Below are positions 37,883 to 47,800 of a stretch of DNA of 64,000 bases, in pieces. The position numbers were made by a program, and so were the translations under genes. The stretch comes from Gemmatimonadota bacterium (GTDB lineage: Bacteria; ARS69). Numbering within the stretch: the first letter of the stretch is position 1; every line of letters begins with the position of its first letter. The stretch is taken from assembly GCA_030747075.1 (NCBI GenBank), contig JASLLL010000002.1, forward strand, positions 62,001 to 126,000. Reading direction: 5' to 3'. Under the pieces are notes generated by a model. That model was not told the DNA's origin. It searched no databases and worked only from the letters and a program-made list of their open reading frames with translations.

Positions 37883-38653
37883 TCAAGAGCCCCCCGACGA
37901 ACCGCCGAGGCTGGCCGCCAGTGTCACCGCCGCACCCGCAAGCACCAGCGCATCCGCGCGCCGGAACGCCAGCGGATGCAGCCTCGTCTGCGTCGCATCC
38001 GACGAGTACCCCCGCGCCTCCATCGCCAGCGCCAGCGTGTCCGCCCGAAGGAGACACCCGGCAAGCAGCGGAACCGCCAGCGGCACCAGCGAGCGAGCAC
38101 GAGCCACGGGCCCTCCGCCGAATACCGCGCCGCGCGCGCGCTGCGCCTGCACGATGCGTTCCGCTTCCTCCATCATGGTCGGGAGGAAGCGGAGCGCCAG
38201 CATCAACACCATGGCCAGATCCCGCACGGGAACACCCACGCGCCTCAGGAACCCGAACGCGGAAGAGAACCCGTCCGCCAGGCGAACCGGCTCCGTCGTG
38301 GAGGTCAGAACGAGCGCGCCGAGCGCCATCCCGACGATCCGGCAGACCATGCGTGCCCCGGACTCCGCGCTCCCGCCCTCCACCAGAAGCAGGTGGACGA
38401 AGAATGTCAGCAGGAGAATCCACGCCAGGCTTCGAAGCGCCCCCGCGATGCACCGGGCGGGAATCCGGGCGAGGACCGCCACTCCCGCGACCGCCGCGAC
38501 CAGCAGCGCCGAGCCCACGGCCCCTGCCCGCCAGAGGACCACTGTGAGAACCACGAATGCCAGAAGGCTGGTCCTCGGGTCCAGTCGGTGGACTGGAGAA
38601 TCCAGCGCCAGATACCTGCCGAGAGCAACATCCCGGCGGAACGCGAACCTCAT
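37883..38653 (-). CDS. ecfT: ECF transporter membrane subunit EcfT
   Basis: Energising membrane subunit of an energy-coupling-factor vitamin/metal importer, 256 residues with about five helices. The two coupling-helix Ala-Arg-Gly motifs are visible as QRARG near residue 175 and MEARGY near 215. EcfA ATPases and an adjacent S component, expected partners, are absent from the surrounding genes, so it may serve unlinked S components. ATG at 38653 starts the long minus-strand run. Confidence 0.88.
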   Translation of the reverse strand: MRFAFRRDVALGRYLALDSPVHRLDPRTSLLAFVVLTVVLWRAGAVGSALLVAAVAGVAVLARIPARCIAGALRSLAWILLLTFFVHLLLVEGGSAESGARMVCRIVGMALGALVLTSTTEPVRLADGFSSAFGFLRRVGVPVRDLAMVLMLALRFLPTMMEEAERIVQAQRARGAVFGGGPVARARSLVPLAVPLLAGCLLRADTLALAMEARGYSSDATQTRLHPLAFRRADALVLAGAAVTLAASLGGSSGGS

Positions 38654-38765
38654 GGACTTTGCCTCGAACCGGACTGCCTGGGAGCTTTGGGCGATCAGGA
38701 AGGGCGGAACATATCACTCCGCCCCGGGAGGGTCAACGCGAGGGCTGCGAGCGGGCCGCCAAACC

Positions 38766-38774
38766 TGATATACT
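38766..38774 (+). promoter_or_regulatory. Extended -10 promoter candidate for the PAD-like gene
   Basis: TGATATACT: TGN followed by TATACT (one mismatch to TATAAT), 52 bases before the ATG at 38827, in the 173-base divergent gap with ecfT. No good -35 is evident. Confidence 0.45.
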
Positions 38775-38826
38775 GGGCCGATCCTCCCCCCGGGAGACTC
38801 CGATCGCCCTTCTCCGAGGAGACTTC

Positions 38827-40596
38827 ATGCACCGCACCGGAAGCGTCGTCACGATTCTGAGCACCGTGCTGGCACTGTCCGCCTTTCCCGCCATGGCCGA
38901 ACGCGACGTGGACGACCTGGAAGAGCTCCTCCCGCACCGGGAGACGCTGCGTGAACGGCTCCTGTGGGAAGGGAATAGGGACGCGCTCCCGCCCGCCCGC
39001 GCCGCCGACCCGCCTCCCGCCGCGCCGGTTCGGAACTGCGCCGAGTGGGAACCGTGCACCGGAGTCCTGATCCGCTATCCGCTGGGACTGCCGTACGAGC
39101 TGCTTCGCGAGTTCGATGACGATGTCACGCTGCATGTCGTCGTCCGGAGTTCGTCGCAAGGGGCCGCCATTTCGAACATGACCGCAAACGGTGTGGACAT
39201 GGGCCGGGTGGAGTTCCTCGTCAAGTCGAACGACTCCATCTGGACCCGGGACTACGGACCGTGGTTCGTCTTTGACGGGAACGGAGACATCGCGATCGTG
39301 GACCACACCTACAACCGTCCCTGGCGCCCGAACGACAACGCCGTCAACGGACACTTTGGTACGCAGCAGGGGATTCCGGTTGTCAGCCACGACATGTTCC
39401 ACGCTGGCGGGAACTACATGACCGACGGCGCGCACATCGGGATGTCCACGGATCTCGTCTACAACGAGGCCGCGTCCGAGAACGGGATGTCCAGCGCGCA
39501 GGTGGATCAACTGATGCTCGACTACTACGGCATCACGGACTACGAAGTGGTGTCCGACATTTCCGGCAGCGGAATCCACCACATCGACACCTGGGCGAAG
39601 TTCCTGGATGAAGAGACCGTGCTGGTGAAGGAGGTGTGGAGCTCCCACTCCACCTATGCGGCGCTTGAGCAGCGGGCAACGCTCCTGGCGTCTCTGGCTT
39701 CCTCCACCGGGCGCAACTATGCCGTCCATCGCGTCTACTGCCACAACATCGGCTGGAACGACCCCGCCGCCTACACGAACAGCCTCATCTTGAACGATCA
39801 AATCTATGTGCCCGCATTCGGGAACGCGTCCCGGGACAGTGCCGCCGTGGACGCCTACCGCGCGGCGGCCCCGGGCTACGATGTCCGCGCCCACTACTAC
39901 TCCGGGTTCATCACCGACGACGCGCTTCACTGCCGCGCCAAGGGCGTCATGGACCGGGGGATGCTTCGCGTGGAGCACATTCCCGTCCGTGAGACGACCG
40001 CCGCACCCGTGCTGATTTCGGCCGTGGTGGACGATCGCAGCGGCGCGGGGATCGCGGCGGTGGAACTGCACTACCGGTACGCCGGAGACATCTGGAGATC
40101 CGACCCGATGACCGCTGTCGGCGGGGACTCCTACGAAGCGTTTCTCGGCGTCGGGACCGGTCTCCCCCTGGCTGCGGACACGACGCTCGTGGAGTACTAC
40201 ATCCACGCGACGGACCTCACCGGGCGAAGCGCCGGCATGCCGAGAGTGGAGCCGGCACACTGGTACACCTTCCCGATGGTCGGAGGATCTCCGGTGGGCG
40301 TGGAGTCGATGGGGACGGAATCGGCCCTGGCACCGCGCGTCGCGCCGAACCCGGTGCGCGGATCGACAACATTTTCGTTCGAACTCCGAACCGCCGATGA
40401 AGTGCAGCTCTCGGTATACGACATCACCGGACGGCGCGTGGCGACGCTTGTGGAAGGAGTGCGTCCCGCCGGGGAAAACCGCATCCACTGGGACACCAGG
40501 GATGACCAGGGACGGAGTGTGGCGTCCGGCGTCTACTTCTTCCGGCTTCGCACCGCGGGGATCCGGTACTCCCGGCCGGTGCAGGTGGTGCGTTAG
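38827..40596 (+). CDS. Secreted peptidylarginine/agmatine-deiminase-like protein with FCB sorting tail
   Basis: Exported guanidino-modifying enzyme of 589 residues. A signal peptide ends near Ala24 (FPAMAE). The catalytic domain (about 65-385) keeps the full deiminase set: Asp142 in WTRDYGPW, His252/Asp254 in HHIDTW, Asn318 in YTNS and nucleophile Cys369 in ALHCRAKG. From recall, their order and spacing resemble Porphyromonas PPAD more than cytosolic agmatine deiminase. An Ig-like module (about 395-485) and a FlgD-like C-terminal sorting domain (about 500-589: APNPVRG, DITGRRVA, GVYFFRL) follow. It would convert surface or host protein arginine to citrulline, or act on free substrates; export route inferred. 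Confidence 0.87.
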   Translation: MHRTGSVVTILSTVLALSAFPAMAERDVDDLEELLPHRETLRERLLWEGNRDALPPARAADPPPAAPVRNCAEWEPCTGVLIRYPLGLPYELLREFDDDVTLHVVVRSSSQGAAISNMTANGVDMGRVEFLVKSNDSIWTRDYGPWFVFDGNGDIAIVDHTYNRPWRPNDNAVNGHFGTQQGIPVVSHDMFHAGGNYMTDGAHIGMSTDLVYNEAASENGMSSAQVDQLMLDYYGITDYEVVSDISGSGIHHIDTWAKFLDEETVLVKEVWSSHSTYAALEQRATLLASLASSTGRNYAVHRVYCHNIGWNDPAAYTNSLILNDQIYVPAFGNASRDSAAVDAYRAAAPGYDVRAHYYSGFITDDALHCRAKGVMDRGMLRVEHIPVRETTAAPVLISAVVDDRSGAGIAAVELHYRYAGDIWRSDPMTAVGGDSYEAFLGVGTGLPLAADTTLVEYYIHATDLTGRSAGMPRVEPAHWYTFPMVGGSPVGVESMGTESALAPRVAPNPVRGSTTFSFELRTADEVQLSVYDITGRRVATLVEGVRPAGENRIHWDTRDDQGRSVASGVYFFRLRTAGIRYSRPVQVVR

Positions 40597-40605
40597 CGCG
40601 GCGGC

Positions 40606-42165
40606 CTACTTCGCTTCCGGCACGGCCCACCCCCGGCGCCGGAAGCGGGCCATCGCCAGGAGAATGACGGACCCCGCGATACCCACCCACGACCAGAGCC
40701 CGGGGGCCAGCGAGTAGATCGTGCGGCCCTCGCGAAGCGGCACATCCACGACCGACACCGTTCGTTCAAAGAGCGCCGTCTCTCCGAAGGTGCGCCCGAA
40801 CGGGTCGATCCCCATGGAAATCCCGGAGTTCGCGGCGCGCGCCATCCCGCATCCGGTCTCGACACATCGAACGGTCGCCATCCGGGCATGCTGCTCCGCA
40901 CCGGAGCCTGCGCCGAACCACGAGTCGTTCGTGATGGCCACCAGCATCTCCGCGCCCTCCTCGACATACTTTGCCGAAAGGCCGGGAAAGATGGCCTCGA
41001 AGCAGACAAGTGCGCCGAAGCCCCAGTCGCCCGGATGGAAGACGATGGGAAAAGTTCCGGGAAGGAAGTCCGCTTCGCCGAAGTCCAGGCGATTCAGAAA
41101 CGGAAGCACGGCGGTGAAGGGCAGCCGCTCTCCGAAAGGAACCAGCAGGATCTTGTCCATACGCCCGCCCAGGAACCCGCGCGAGTCCATGAACGCCCCC
41201 GAGTTCGTGTAGGTCACCCGGCCGCCGTCGCGTACCTGATAGTCCGGCGTACCCAGAAAGATCGGGACGCCTGTCTCCCGCGCGAGGTCTTCCACAAACG
41301 GACGCCACCTTGCGTCCTTGAGCAGGTAACAGGGTGCGGCAGTCTCCGGCCACACGACAAACTCCGCTCCCGCTTCGATCCCCTTTCGGGTCAGTTGCGC
41401 CAGCGTTTCGAAATGGATCGGGCGAAGGTCCGCGTTCCACTTCGTCTCGTTGGCGATATTGGGCTGCACCAGCGCGCACCGCACGGTTTTCCAGTCGCCA
41501 CCGTGCTCGATTCGTTCACGCCCCGCCGCAAGTGGCAGTGCGATGACCAGAAGAGTCGTGGCCAGACGAAACACCGGACGGCGGCCGGGGAACCCGGCAA
41601 GGATCCCGTTCACCAGCACAATCCACGCGGTCAATCCACCCACACCCACGACGGACGCGGCCTGGAGCGCGGGCAGGAAGGGAACCTGCGAATACCCCGC
41701 TTCGCCCCACGGAAAGCCCATCTCTCCGGTGCCGCGCAGCACCTCCGCCGCCGTCCACAGAAGGGGCGCCACCACAAACGCCGGGATGCGCGTCCGGCTT
41801 CTCACGCGGACATAGGCCAGCGAGAAGAGGGCCGGATAGACCCCCAGGTAGAGCGGGACGGCGAGAGTCGCCGGGTATCGAACCCAGGGGATCGTGAGAG
41901 TCGGCGCGTCGAGAAGCGCAATCCACCAAAGGAGCGGCAGGAAGAATGCGAACCCGAAGAGGAACCCCGCGCGAACCGCGGACACGCCGGTGCGCGGCGC
42001 GCCGGTGCGAGCTTCGGCCGCCAGCGATTCGAGCGCGCGCAGGAAGGGAATCAGCGCGACCCACGCGACGGGAAACGCGGAGAAGGGTGGAAACGCGAAC
42101 GCGAGCAGAAGCCCCGACACAAGGCTCCGGGCCGCGTAGGACCCCCGCACGGTAGGACGGGTCAC
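40606..42165 (-). CDS. lnt: Apolipoprotein N-acyltransferase
   Basis: Inner-membrane enzyme of 519 residues that adds the third acyl chain to lipoproteins. About six N-terminal helices precede a nitrilase domain whose catalytic triad is Glu in VVWPETAAP, Lys in RMDKILLVPFGE and Cys in ALVCFEAIFP. The GTG start at 42165 overlaps the apgM stop by 4 bases. It complements Lgt, encoded at 22834-23628, and supports a diderm envelope. Confidence 0.95.
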   Translation of the reverse strand: MTRPTVRGSYAARSLVSGLLLAFAFPPFSAFPVAWVALIPFLRALESLAAEARTGAPRTGVSAVRAGFLFGFAFFLPLLWWIALLDAPTLTIPWVRYPATLAVPLYLGVYPALFSLAYVRVRSRTRIPAFVVAPLLWTAAEVLRGTGEMGFPWGEAGYSQVPFLPALQAASVVGVGGLTAWIVLVNGILAGFPGRRPVFRLATTLLVIALPLAAGRERIEHGGDWKTVRCALVQPNIANETKWNADLRPIHFETLAQLTRKGIEAGAEFVVWPETAAPCYLLKDARWRPFVEDLARETGVPIFLGTPDYQVRDGGRVTYTNSGAFMDSRGFLGGRMDKILLVPFGERLPFTAVLPFLNRLDFGEADFLPGTFPIVFHPGDWGFGALVCFEAIFPGLSAKYVEEGAEMLVAITNDSWFGAGSGAEQHARMATVRCVETGCGMARAANSGISMGIDPFGRTFGETALFERTVSVVDVPLREGRTIYSLAPGLWSWVGIAGSVILLAMARFRRRGWAVPEAK

Positions 42166-43373
42166 GCGCCGAACTTCTGGAGGCGGCCGGCGGCGGCAAG
42201 CGCTTCGGCCATGATCTCACGCGCGGGGAACCTCCCCAGCGAACCGGTGCGGCAGACGGTCTCGCCGAAGGCGCGCGTCTCGTCCACGAATGCGTGCCCG
42301 CCGCGCAGGAGAATCGGCACCGGATGCGAAGAGTGCGACCCCATGAGTGCGGGTGTGGAGTGATCTCCCGTCACGATCATGATATCCGGTGCGGCCGCCT
42401 CCACCTTCGGCAGGAGTGCGTCCACCTCCTCGATGACGCTCACCTTGCGGTCGAAGTCGGCGTCCTCTCCGGCGGAGTCGGTCTGCTTGATGTGCAGGTA
42501 GACAAAGTCCGAGTTGCCGAGCGCATCGGGGAGCAGGTCAAACCCCTCTTCGATCGACGCGGGGGTCGGGGCCACGCCCATGCCGACCAGCCGCGCCAGA
42601 CCGCGGTACATGGGGTACTGGGCGATGGCAATGCCGCGCAGTCCGTACCGTTCGTGGAAGGACCGGGGCGGATCCCACCCCGCGAATCCGCGGAGGAGGA
42701 CATCGTTCGCTGCGGGTTCGCCCGCCAGAATCTCACGCGCCCGGGTGACGAACTCGCCCGCCACGGCAGCGGTCCGCGCCGCGCACGGATCGTCGGCGGT
42801 GGGCGCGGGATCTCTCGCGGGAACTCCGGTACACTGCGGATCGGTATCCGCCACATCCCCGGAGAGCCCCTCCCCGCGGAAGACGACGACGGCGCGGTGC
42901 TCCTTCTCCGCACAGACCGTCACTTCCACGCCGGGAATCCGAATCCCCCCGGCAAGGAGCGCGGCGACACGCTCTCCGTCTTCCGACGAGATCCTCCCCG
43001 CGCGCCGATCCGCAATGTTCCCGTCCGGGCCGCGTGTCGCGAAGTTGATGCGTGCCGCCACATCCCGGGCAGTCAGCGACAGCTCCGCACCCAGCGCCGA
43101 CAGGACGCCCCGGCCGACATTGTCCGCCACCGGGTCGTATCCAAAGAGCCCCAGATGCGCCGGGCCGCTCCCCGGCGTGATTCCCCGCGCGATGGGATCA
43201 TGGAGACCGGTGGCGCCCTCGGCCGCCCAGCGGTCCAGATTCGGCGACTCCGCCGACTCCAGCTCCGTGCGCCCGGTCTTCGGATGGGGAAGCCCGCCCA
43301 GCCCGTCGAGGACGAGCAACAGGATCTTCGAGTCTGACGGCTGTGCCAATGAGGAGAGAATCCCCCGGTTCAT
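42162..43373 (-). CDS. apgM: Cofactor-independent phosphoglycerate mutase, archaeal type
   Basis: ApgM of 403 residues, interconverting 3- and 2-phosphoglycerate. Metal-site LLLVLDGLGGLPHP and nucleophile region ESAESPNLD.WA.EG are N-terminal. GRGVLSALG, INFATRG and the C-terminal IVTGDHSTPALMGSHSSHPVPIL with the metal-binding Asp-His residues are present. ATG at 43373 follows a GGAGG site. It is coupled to lnt. Confidence 0.95.
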   Translation of the reverse strand: MNRGILSSLAQPSDSKILLLVLDGLGGLPHPKTGRTELESAESPNLDRWAAEGATGLHDPIARGITPGSGPAHLGLFGYDPVADNVGRGVLSALGAELSLTARDVAARINFATRGPDGNIADRRAGRISSEDGERVAALLAGGIRIPGVEVTVCAEKEHRAVVVFRGEGLSGDVADTDPQCTGVPARDPAPTADDPCAARTAAVAGEFVTRAREILAGEPAANDVLLRGFAGWDPPRSFHERYGLRGIAIAQYPMYRGLARLVGMGVAPTPASIEEGFDLLPDALGNSDFVYLHIKQTDSAGEDADFDRKVSVIEEVDALLPKVEAAAPDIMIVTGDHSTPALMGSHSSHPVPILLRGGHAFVDETRAFGETVCRTGSLGRFPAREIMAEALAAAGRLQKFGA

Positions 43374-43544
43374 CCTTCACCTCCAGAGTCGATCGGGGAG
43401 AGTATCATGCGGCGATGGAAGCGACCATGCCCGGTCCCACCGGAACCTCCGGTACCGCCTGACCGGAACCATTTGGGTCGCTTCCGGCCTTCGTGGGCCA
43501 GGCCACGCACGAGATTTCGGAAAAGCCCGGGGCCAGCAGGGACG

Positions 43545-43578
43545 CTAAGTTGCGGTGCGAACAGGAGTTGCAACTTAG
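43545..43578. promoter_or_regulatory. Inverted-repeat operator candidate upstream of apgM
   Basis: The 400-base gap 43374-43773 has no supported gene and is locally less GC-rich than its surroundings. It contains a perfect inverted repeat, CTAAGTTGC (43545-43553) and GCAACTTAG (43570-43578), 16 bases apart. The right arm overlaps a 10-base palindrome AGTTGCAACT (43566-43575), and another GCAACTT copy starts near 43614. The cluster of AGTTGC/GCAACT words 170-240 bases upstream of apgM suggests a regulator-binding region or structured leader. Confidence 0.4.
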
Positions 43579-43773
43579 TTCGGAAAATCTGCCCAGATCG
43601 CGGAGTATTGGCCCGCAACTTGCAGTATTCCCGGACGCAGCGCGGAAGGACCCCCTTCCGGGAATCAGCGTTTCGAATGGCTGCATTCGGACGGACCAGA
43701 CGGCGATCGGGAAATGCGTGCAGGGGGGAGCCGCTTTCCGCAGGTCGCCGTCGGCCGCCGACTCCTCGGCTCA

Positions 43774-44796
43774 TCAAGGCGCCTCCCCACCCTCGGCGCG
43801 GATGAACCGCCCCACCTCCGTCCCGGCCCGGTTGACAAGCGGCGCCGAGTGAAACGGCGCGAGCGCGGCCAGTCCCGCGTCGTCCAGAACTCCCAGGCTC
43901 CGCAATGCTCCCGCCACGGCGAAGTACCGGCTTCGGTCGTCCCCCGCCTCCGCCTTCGCGACCAGCCCCCTCCCGCGGCCGTCGTCATCGGTCCAGGCGG
44001 CTGCGTAGAACCCCTCGGCCCCGGTCTTGGCCAGAAGGGGCCGGTTTGCGACACGCACCACTTCCGTGCAGAAGCGGCCGGTCCCCCCCACCATCTCCGG
44101 GTGGCTGGTCATCGCGCGGAAGATCCTGGCGGAAGCGCCCCGCCAGCGGTCCGGCCCTTTCCCGGCCGCGAACTTCGCCAGCGCCCGGGCAAAGGACTCC
44201 ACCGGCAGGCGGAAGGTGGGCAGGCCACATCCGTCTGTGGCGTGGGTCACCGAGTCCGGATCGACTCCCGCATACTCCGCGAGAAGCGTGCGAATCTCCC
44301 TCTGGAGCGGATGATCCGGCGAGAGGTACCCCTCCGTCTCCCAGCCGCGATGCCGACAGACTGCCAGCATCCCCGCGTGCTTTCCGGAGCAGTTGTTGTG
44401 GAGGGCGCCCGGAGTCTCCCCCGCGCGGATCATGCGGTACCAGGTGGGTTCGTGAACCGGCTCGTGGGGGCCGCACTGCAGGTCCGCTTCAAGAAGCCCC
44501 GCCCGCGAGAGAATCTCCTCCACGGCGCGCAGGTGGAAAGGCTCGGAACTGTGCGACGCACAGCAGACGGCCAGCTGGCGGTCGTCCAGCCCGAGAGCGT
44601 CCGCCGTCCCGGATTCGACCAGCGGAAGCGCCTGAAACATCTTCGCGCTGCTGCGAAGGAAGGAGACCCACGATGGATCTCCGAGACTCGCAAGCACCCG
44701 CCCCGAATCGTCGATGACGGCCAGAATGCCCCGATGACGAGACTCCGGGAATCCGCCTCGCTCGACAATCATCCAGGGTTCAAAGATCCGTTTCAT
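43774..44796 (-). CDS. L-asparaginase II family (Rhizobium-type) asparaginase
   Basis: Asparaginase of 340 residues in the thermolabile Rhizobium etli type (PF06089), unrelated to E. coli AnsA/AnsB. Visible motifs: SSAKMFQALPLV (Ser-Lys pair), CCASHSSEPFH, NNCSGKHAGML and DGCGLPTFRLP. These hold the Ser/Lys/Cys residues thought to form the active site. Likely hydrolyses L-asparagine to aspartate in the cytoplasm. It lies between apgM and sbcC on the same strand with a 51-base gap downstream. Confidence 0.9.
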   Translation of the reverse strand: MKRIFEPWMIVERGGFPESRHRGILAVIDDSGRVLASLGDPSWVSFLRSSAKMFQALPLVESGTADALGLDDRQLAVCCASHSSEPFHLRAVEEILSRAGLLEADLQCGPHEPVHEPTWYRMIRAGETPGALHNNCSGKHAGMLAVCRHRGWETEGYLSPDHPLQREIRTLLAEYAGVDPDSVTHATDGCGLPTFRLPVESFARALAKFAAGKGPDRWRGASARIFRAMTSHPEMVGGTGRFCTEVVRVANRPLLAKTGAEGFYAAAWTDDDGRGRGLVAKAEAGDDRSRYFAVAGALRSLGVLDDAGLAALAPFHSAPLVNRAGTEVGRFIRAEGGEAP

Positions 44797-44847
44797 AGGG
44801 CGGGATCGTGGCTCATTCGAAGCGCAATCGCCAGCGGGAAAAAGGCG

Positions 44848-47800
44848 TCAGACGACGAAGCGGGCCGAACTGCCGCGCCGTCCGCGAGTGATCTCCAGCC
44901 GGGCCGGAACCTGCGTCCTCAGTTCGGAGACATGGGAGATGATTCCGACCAGCCGTCCCGTGGCCTGAATCTCTGAAAGCGCCTTCATTGCGAGTTCCAG
45001 CGACTCCGTGTCCAGCGTGCCGAATCCTTCGTCGACAAAGAGGGTCTCCAGGCGCACGCCGCCCGAGTACGACTGCACGACCTCCGCCAGGCCCAGTGCC
45101 AGCGACAGCGCCGCGAGGAAGCTCTCGCCGCCGGAAAGCGTGGCGACCGGACGCTCGACGCCCGTGTAGGTGTCGTTGACCGCAAGATCCAGCCCCCCCG
45201 CGCGGCGGCCGTCAACGCGCTCTGAAGCGCGGCGCAGCTCGAACCGGCCGGAACTCATCACGCGGAGACGATCCGTGGCAACCCGAAGCGCGTGGTCAAG
45301 AAAGGCTCCGAGAACAAACCGCTGGAAGGCAATGCCCGGCGCGTTCGCGCCTTTTCCGTTGGCGATCTCTGCGACACGCCCGACGACGCCGTGGCGTTCC
45401 TCGCGGTCGGTGAGCTTCTCCGCGGTCTTCGCGAGGTCGGCGAGCCATGCACCCATCTGCTCCCGATTCGCCCGCATCCCGCCCGCCGCTTCGTTCGCGT
45501 CGTCGTGGGCGGCCCCCGCGCGATCGGCGACCTCCCGCAGCGCGGGGATGTCCGGCGCGGCGATCCCGTCGGCTGCCTCTTTCGCAAGCCGGACACGCTC
45601 CCGGGCCGCCGTGAGCGCCCGGTCGTGTTCGCGAATCCGTCCGTCGAGCGCATCGACCACCGCTTCCGAGCGGACCGCCGCGCCCTGTTCGCTTTCGCTC
45701 GCAAACCCCGCTTCGGCGAGCTTCTCTCCGGCCGCGCTCGCCTGCTTCTCGTGCTGCTTCCGGGCCGCCTTGTCCGCCCCAAGCGCGGACGCGCGCTCCG
45801 CCTTCGCTCCCGCGGTGGCTTCCTTCGCGTCCTCGGCCTCTTTCCGCGCATCGGTCAGCGCGCACTCCAGCGCGTCCGCTTCCTCGCGCGCGGCAGCGAG
45901 CCCGGCCTCCAGCGCGCCTTCGGGGCGAAGCTCCTCCGGGATGGCCTCCTGCTTCTCCGCGGACACCGCGTCGGCCGCGGCGGCCGCTTCCGCGAGGCTT
46001 CGGCCCTCCTTCTCCAGCTCGGCATGATCCGAGCCGAGACCCTCCCGCGCTTTCTCCGCCGTCTTCACATCCTCCAGAAGAGACTCCACCCGCGTCCGGG
46101 CAAGGTCCGCCTCTTCCGCGGAATCCTCCAGCACTTTCCGTTCCTCCGCCAGCGCACCCGGTTCCCGCGATGCGGCGTCACCCAATCCCCCGGCAAGCGT
46201 GCTTCGCGTGGAATCCAGCGAGGCCACGGCCAGACCCGCCTCCGCTGCCTCGTCGCGAAGGTCGGCCAGCGCGTCGGAAGCCGCCGCTTCCGCGTCACGG
46301 GCGTCGGTCACGCCCGCCTCTGTCGGGAGATCCTTCGCCGCACGCGCGGGGTCCGGGTGCTCCTGTGATCCGCACACGGGACACGCTTCCCCGTCCGCCA
46401 GCCCCCTCGCGAGGTGCGCCGCCTGCCCCTTCTGCCACGCGGCCTCCCGCTTCTCCCGAAGAGCCTTCGCCGAGGTGAGTTCCTTCTCCGCGCACTCCAG
46501 ACTTGTGGCGAACCCCTCCTGCTCTTTCCGCGCGGTCGTGAGTGCCTTATCCAGTTTCTCAAGCCTCACGCGATCCTCGTGCGCACGACGCGCCGCCACG
46601 ACACGCACGGACAGGCCCTCGGCTCCGGAGGCCGTCTTCCGCACACGGTCCAGTTCCTCGCGCAGTTCTTTCAGCCGGGTGTCCGCCCTGGTGATCCGAG
46701 CCGCCAGTGTCTCTTTCTTCTCCGCCGCCTCGGTGGCCTTGCCCCTCGCCTTCCGCGATGCTTCCCGCGCGGCCTCGATCCCGGCGACCTTCCCGGTGAG
46801 CGCGTCGAGTTCCGTCACACGCGCGGCCGCCTTCCTGCGGTCGGGATCCCGCTTCCGCTCCCGCGCAAGGCGGTCCTCAGTCTCCTTCTTCTCGCCCTCG
46901 GCCTTCGTCAGGGCTGATTCCGCGTCGGCGAATCTCCGGGCCGCGTCCCCGGCTTCTTCCGCACGCTTCGCGAGACTCGCCAGCACCGGAACCAGCGGCT
47001 CCGCCTTCCGTGCCCGGGCCAGATCCCGTCGGTCCGCATCGATCTTCTCCCCGCGGTCCGCCACGGCCTTCCGCGCCGTCCCGGCCGCCACCACTTCCTC
47101 CAGTTTCTTCGCGTCCTCATGCCCCGCGGACAGCCGCTTCTCCGCTTCGGCCGCCAGTTTCCCCAGTTTCTCAACCTGGAGGGCGTGCCTGTTCATCTCC
47201 GCGAGAAGCGCCTCTTCCTGCGTGCGAAGCGCGTCCCCGGAATCCGCCCCCGCCTGCTCCAGCACGGTGCTCCGCCGGTCTCTCAGGCTGCCCACTTCCT
47301 TCTTGAGCACGGCCGCCTTCTCCTTCAGCGCCACTTCGATCCGACGGTAGAGCCCCGTGTGGAAGAGCCGCTGGAGGATCTCCTCGCGACCCTTCGAGTC
47401 CGCAAGGAGGAGCCTCCGGAACTGACCCTGCGGCAGGAGGATGACCTGCCGGAACTGCCGCTCCTCGAGCCCGAGCAACTCCTCCGCATGCGTGGTGACC
47501 TTCCGCGCCCCGTCCGCAAGCACGCGACCTTCCGGATTCTCCGGCCCTGCGTCGGTGATCTCCCAGAGTGTCGCGGAATCGGGAGCGGTGGTCGTTCCGG
47601 CGCCGCGCTTTCTGGGACGCTCCTGCCGGGGTGCCCGCATCACGCGATAGCTTCTTGCACCCAGCGAAAACTCGAACTCCACCTCCGTCGCGGTCTCCGG
47701 GTCCGCCCAGTCGCTTCGCATGTCCGCGCCTTTTCGCTCGTCCCGCCCGCCGGACGCCACTCCGTAAAGCGCGAAGCAGATGGCGTCGAGCAGCGTGGTC

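Noticed and set aside
43374-43773. Minus-strand 135-residue frame in the apgM upstream gap
   Set aside because: No ribosome site, no recognisable domain and Arg/Pro/Gly-rich composition like other shadow frames.
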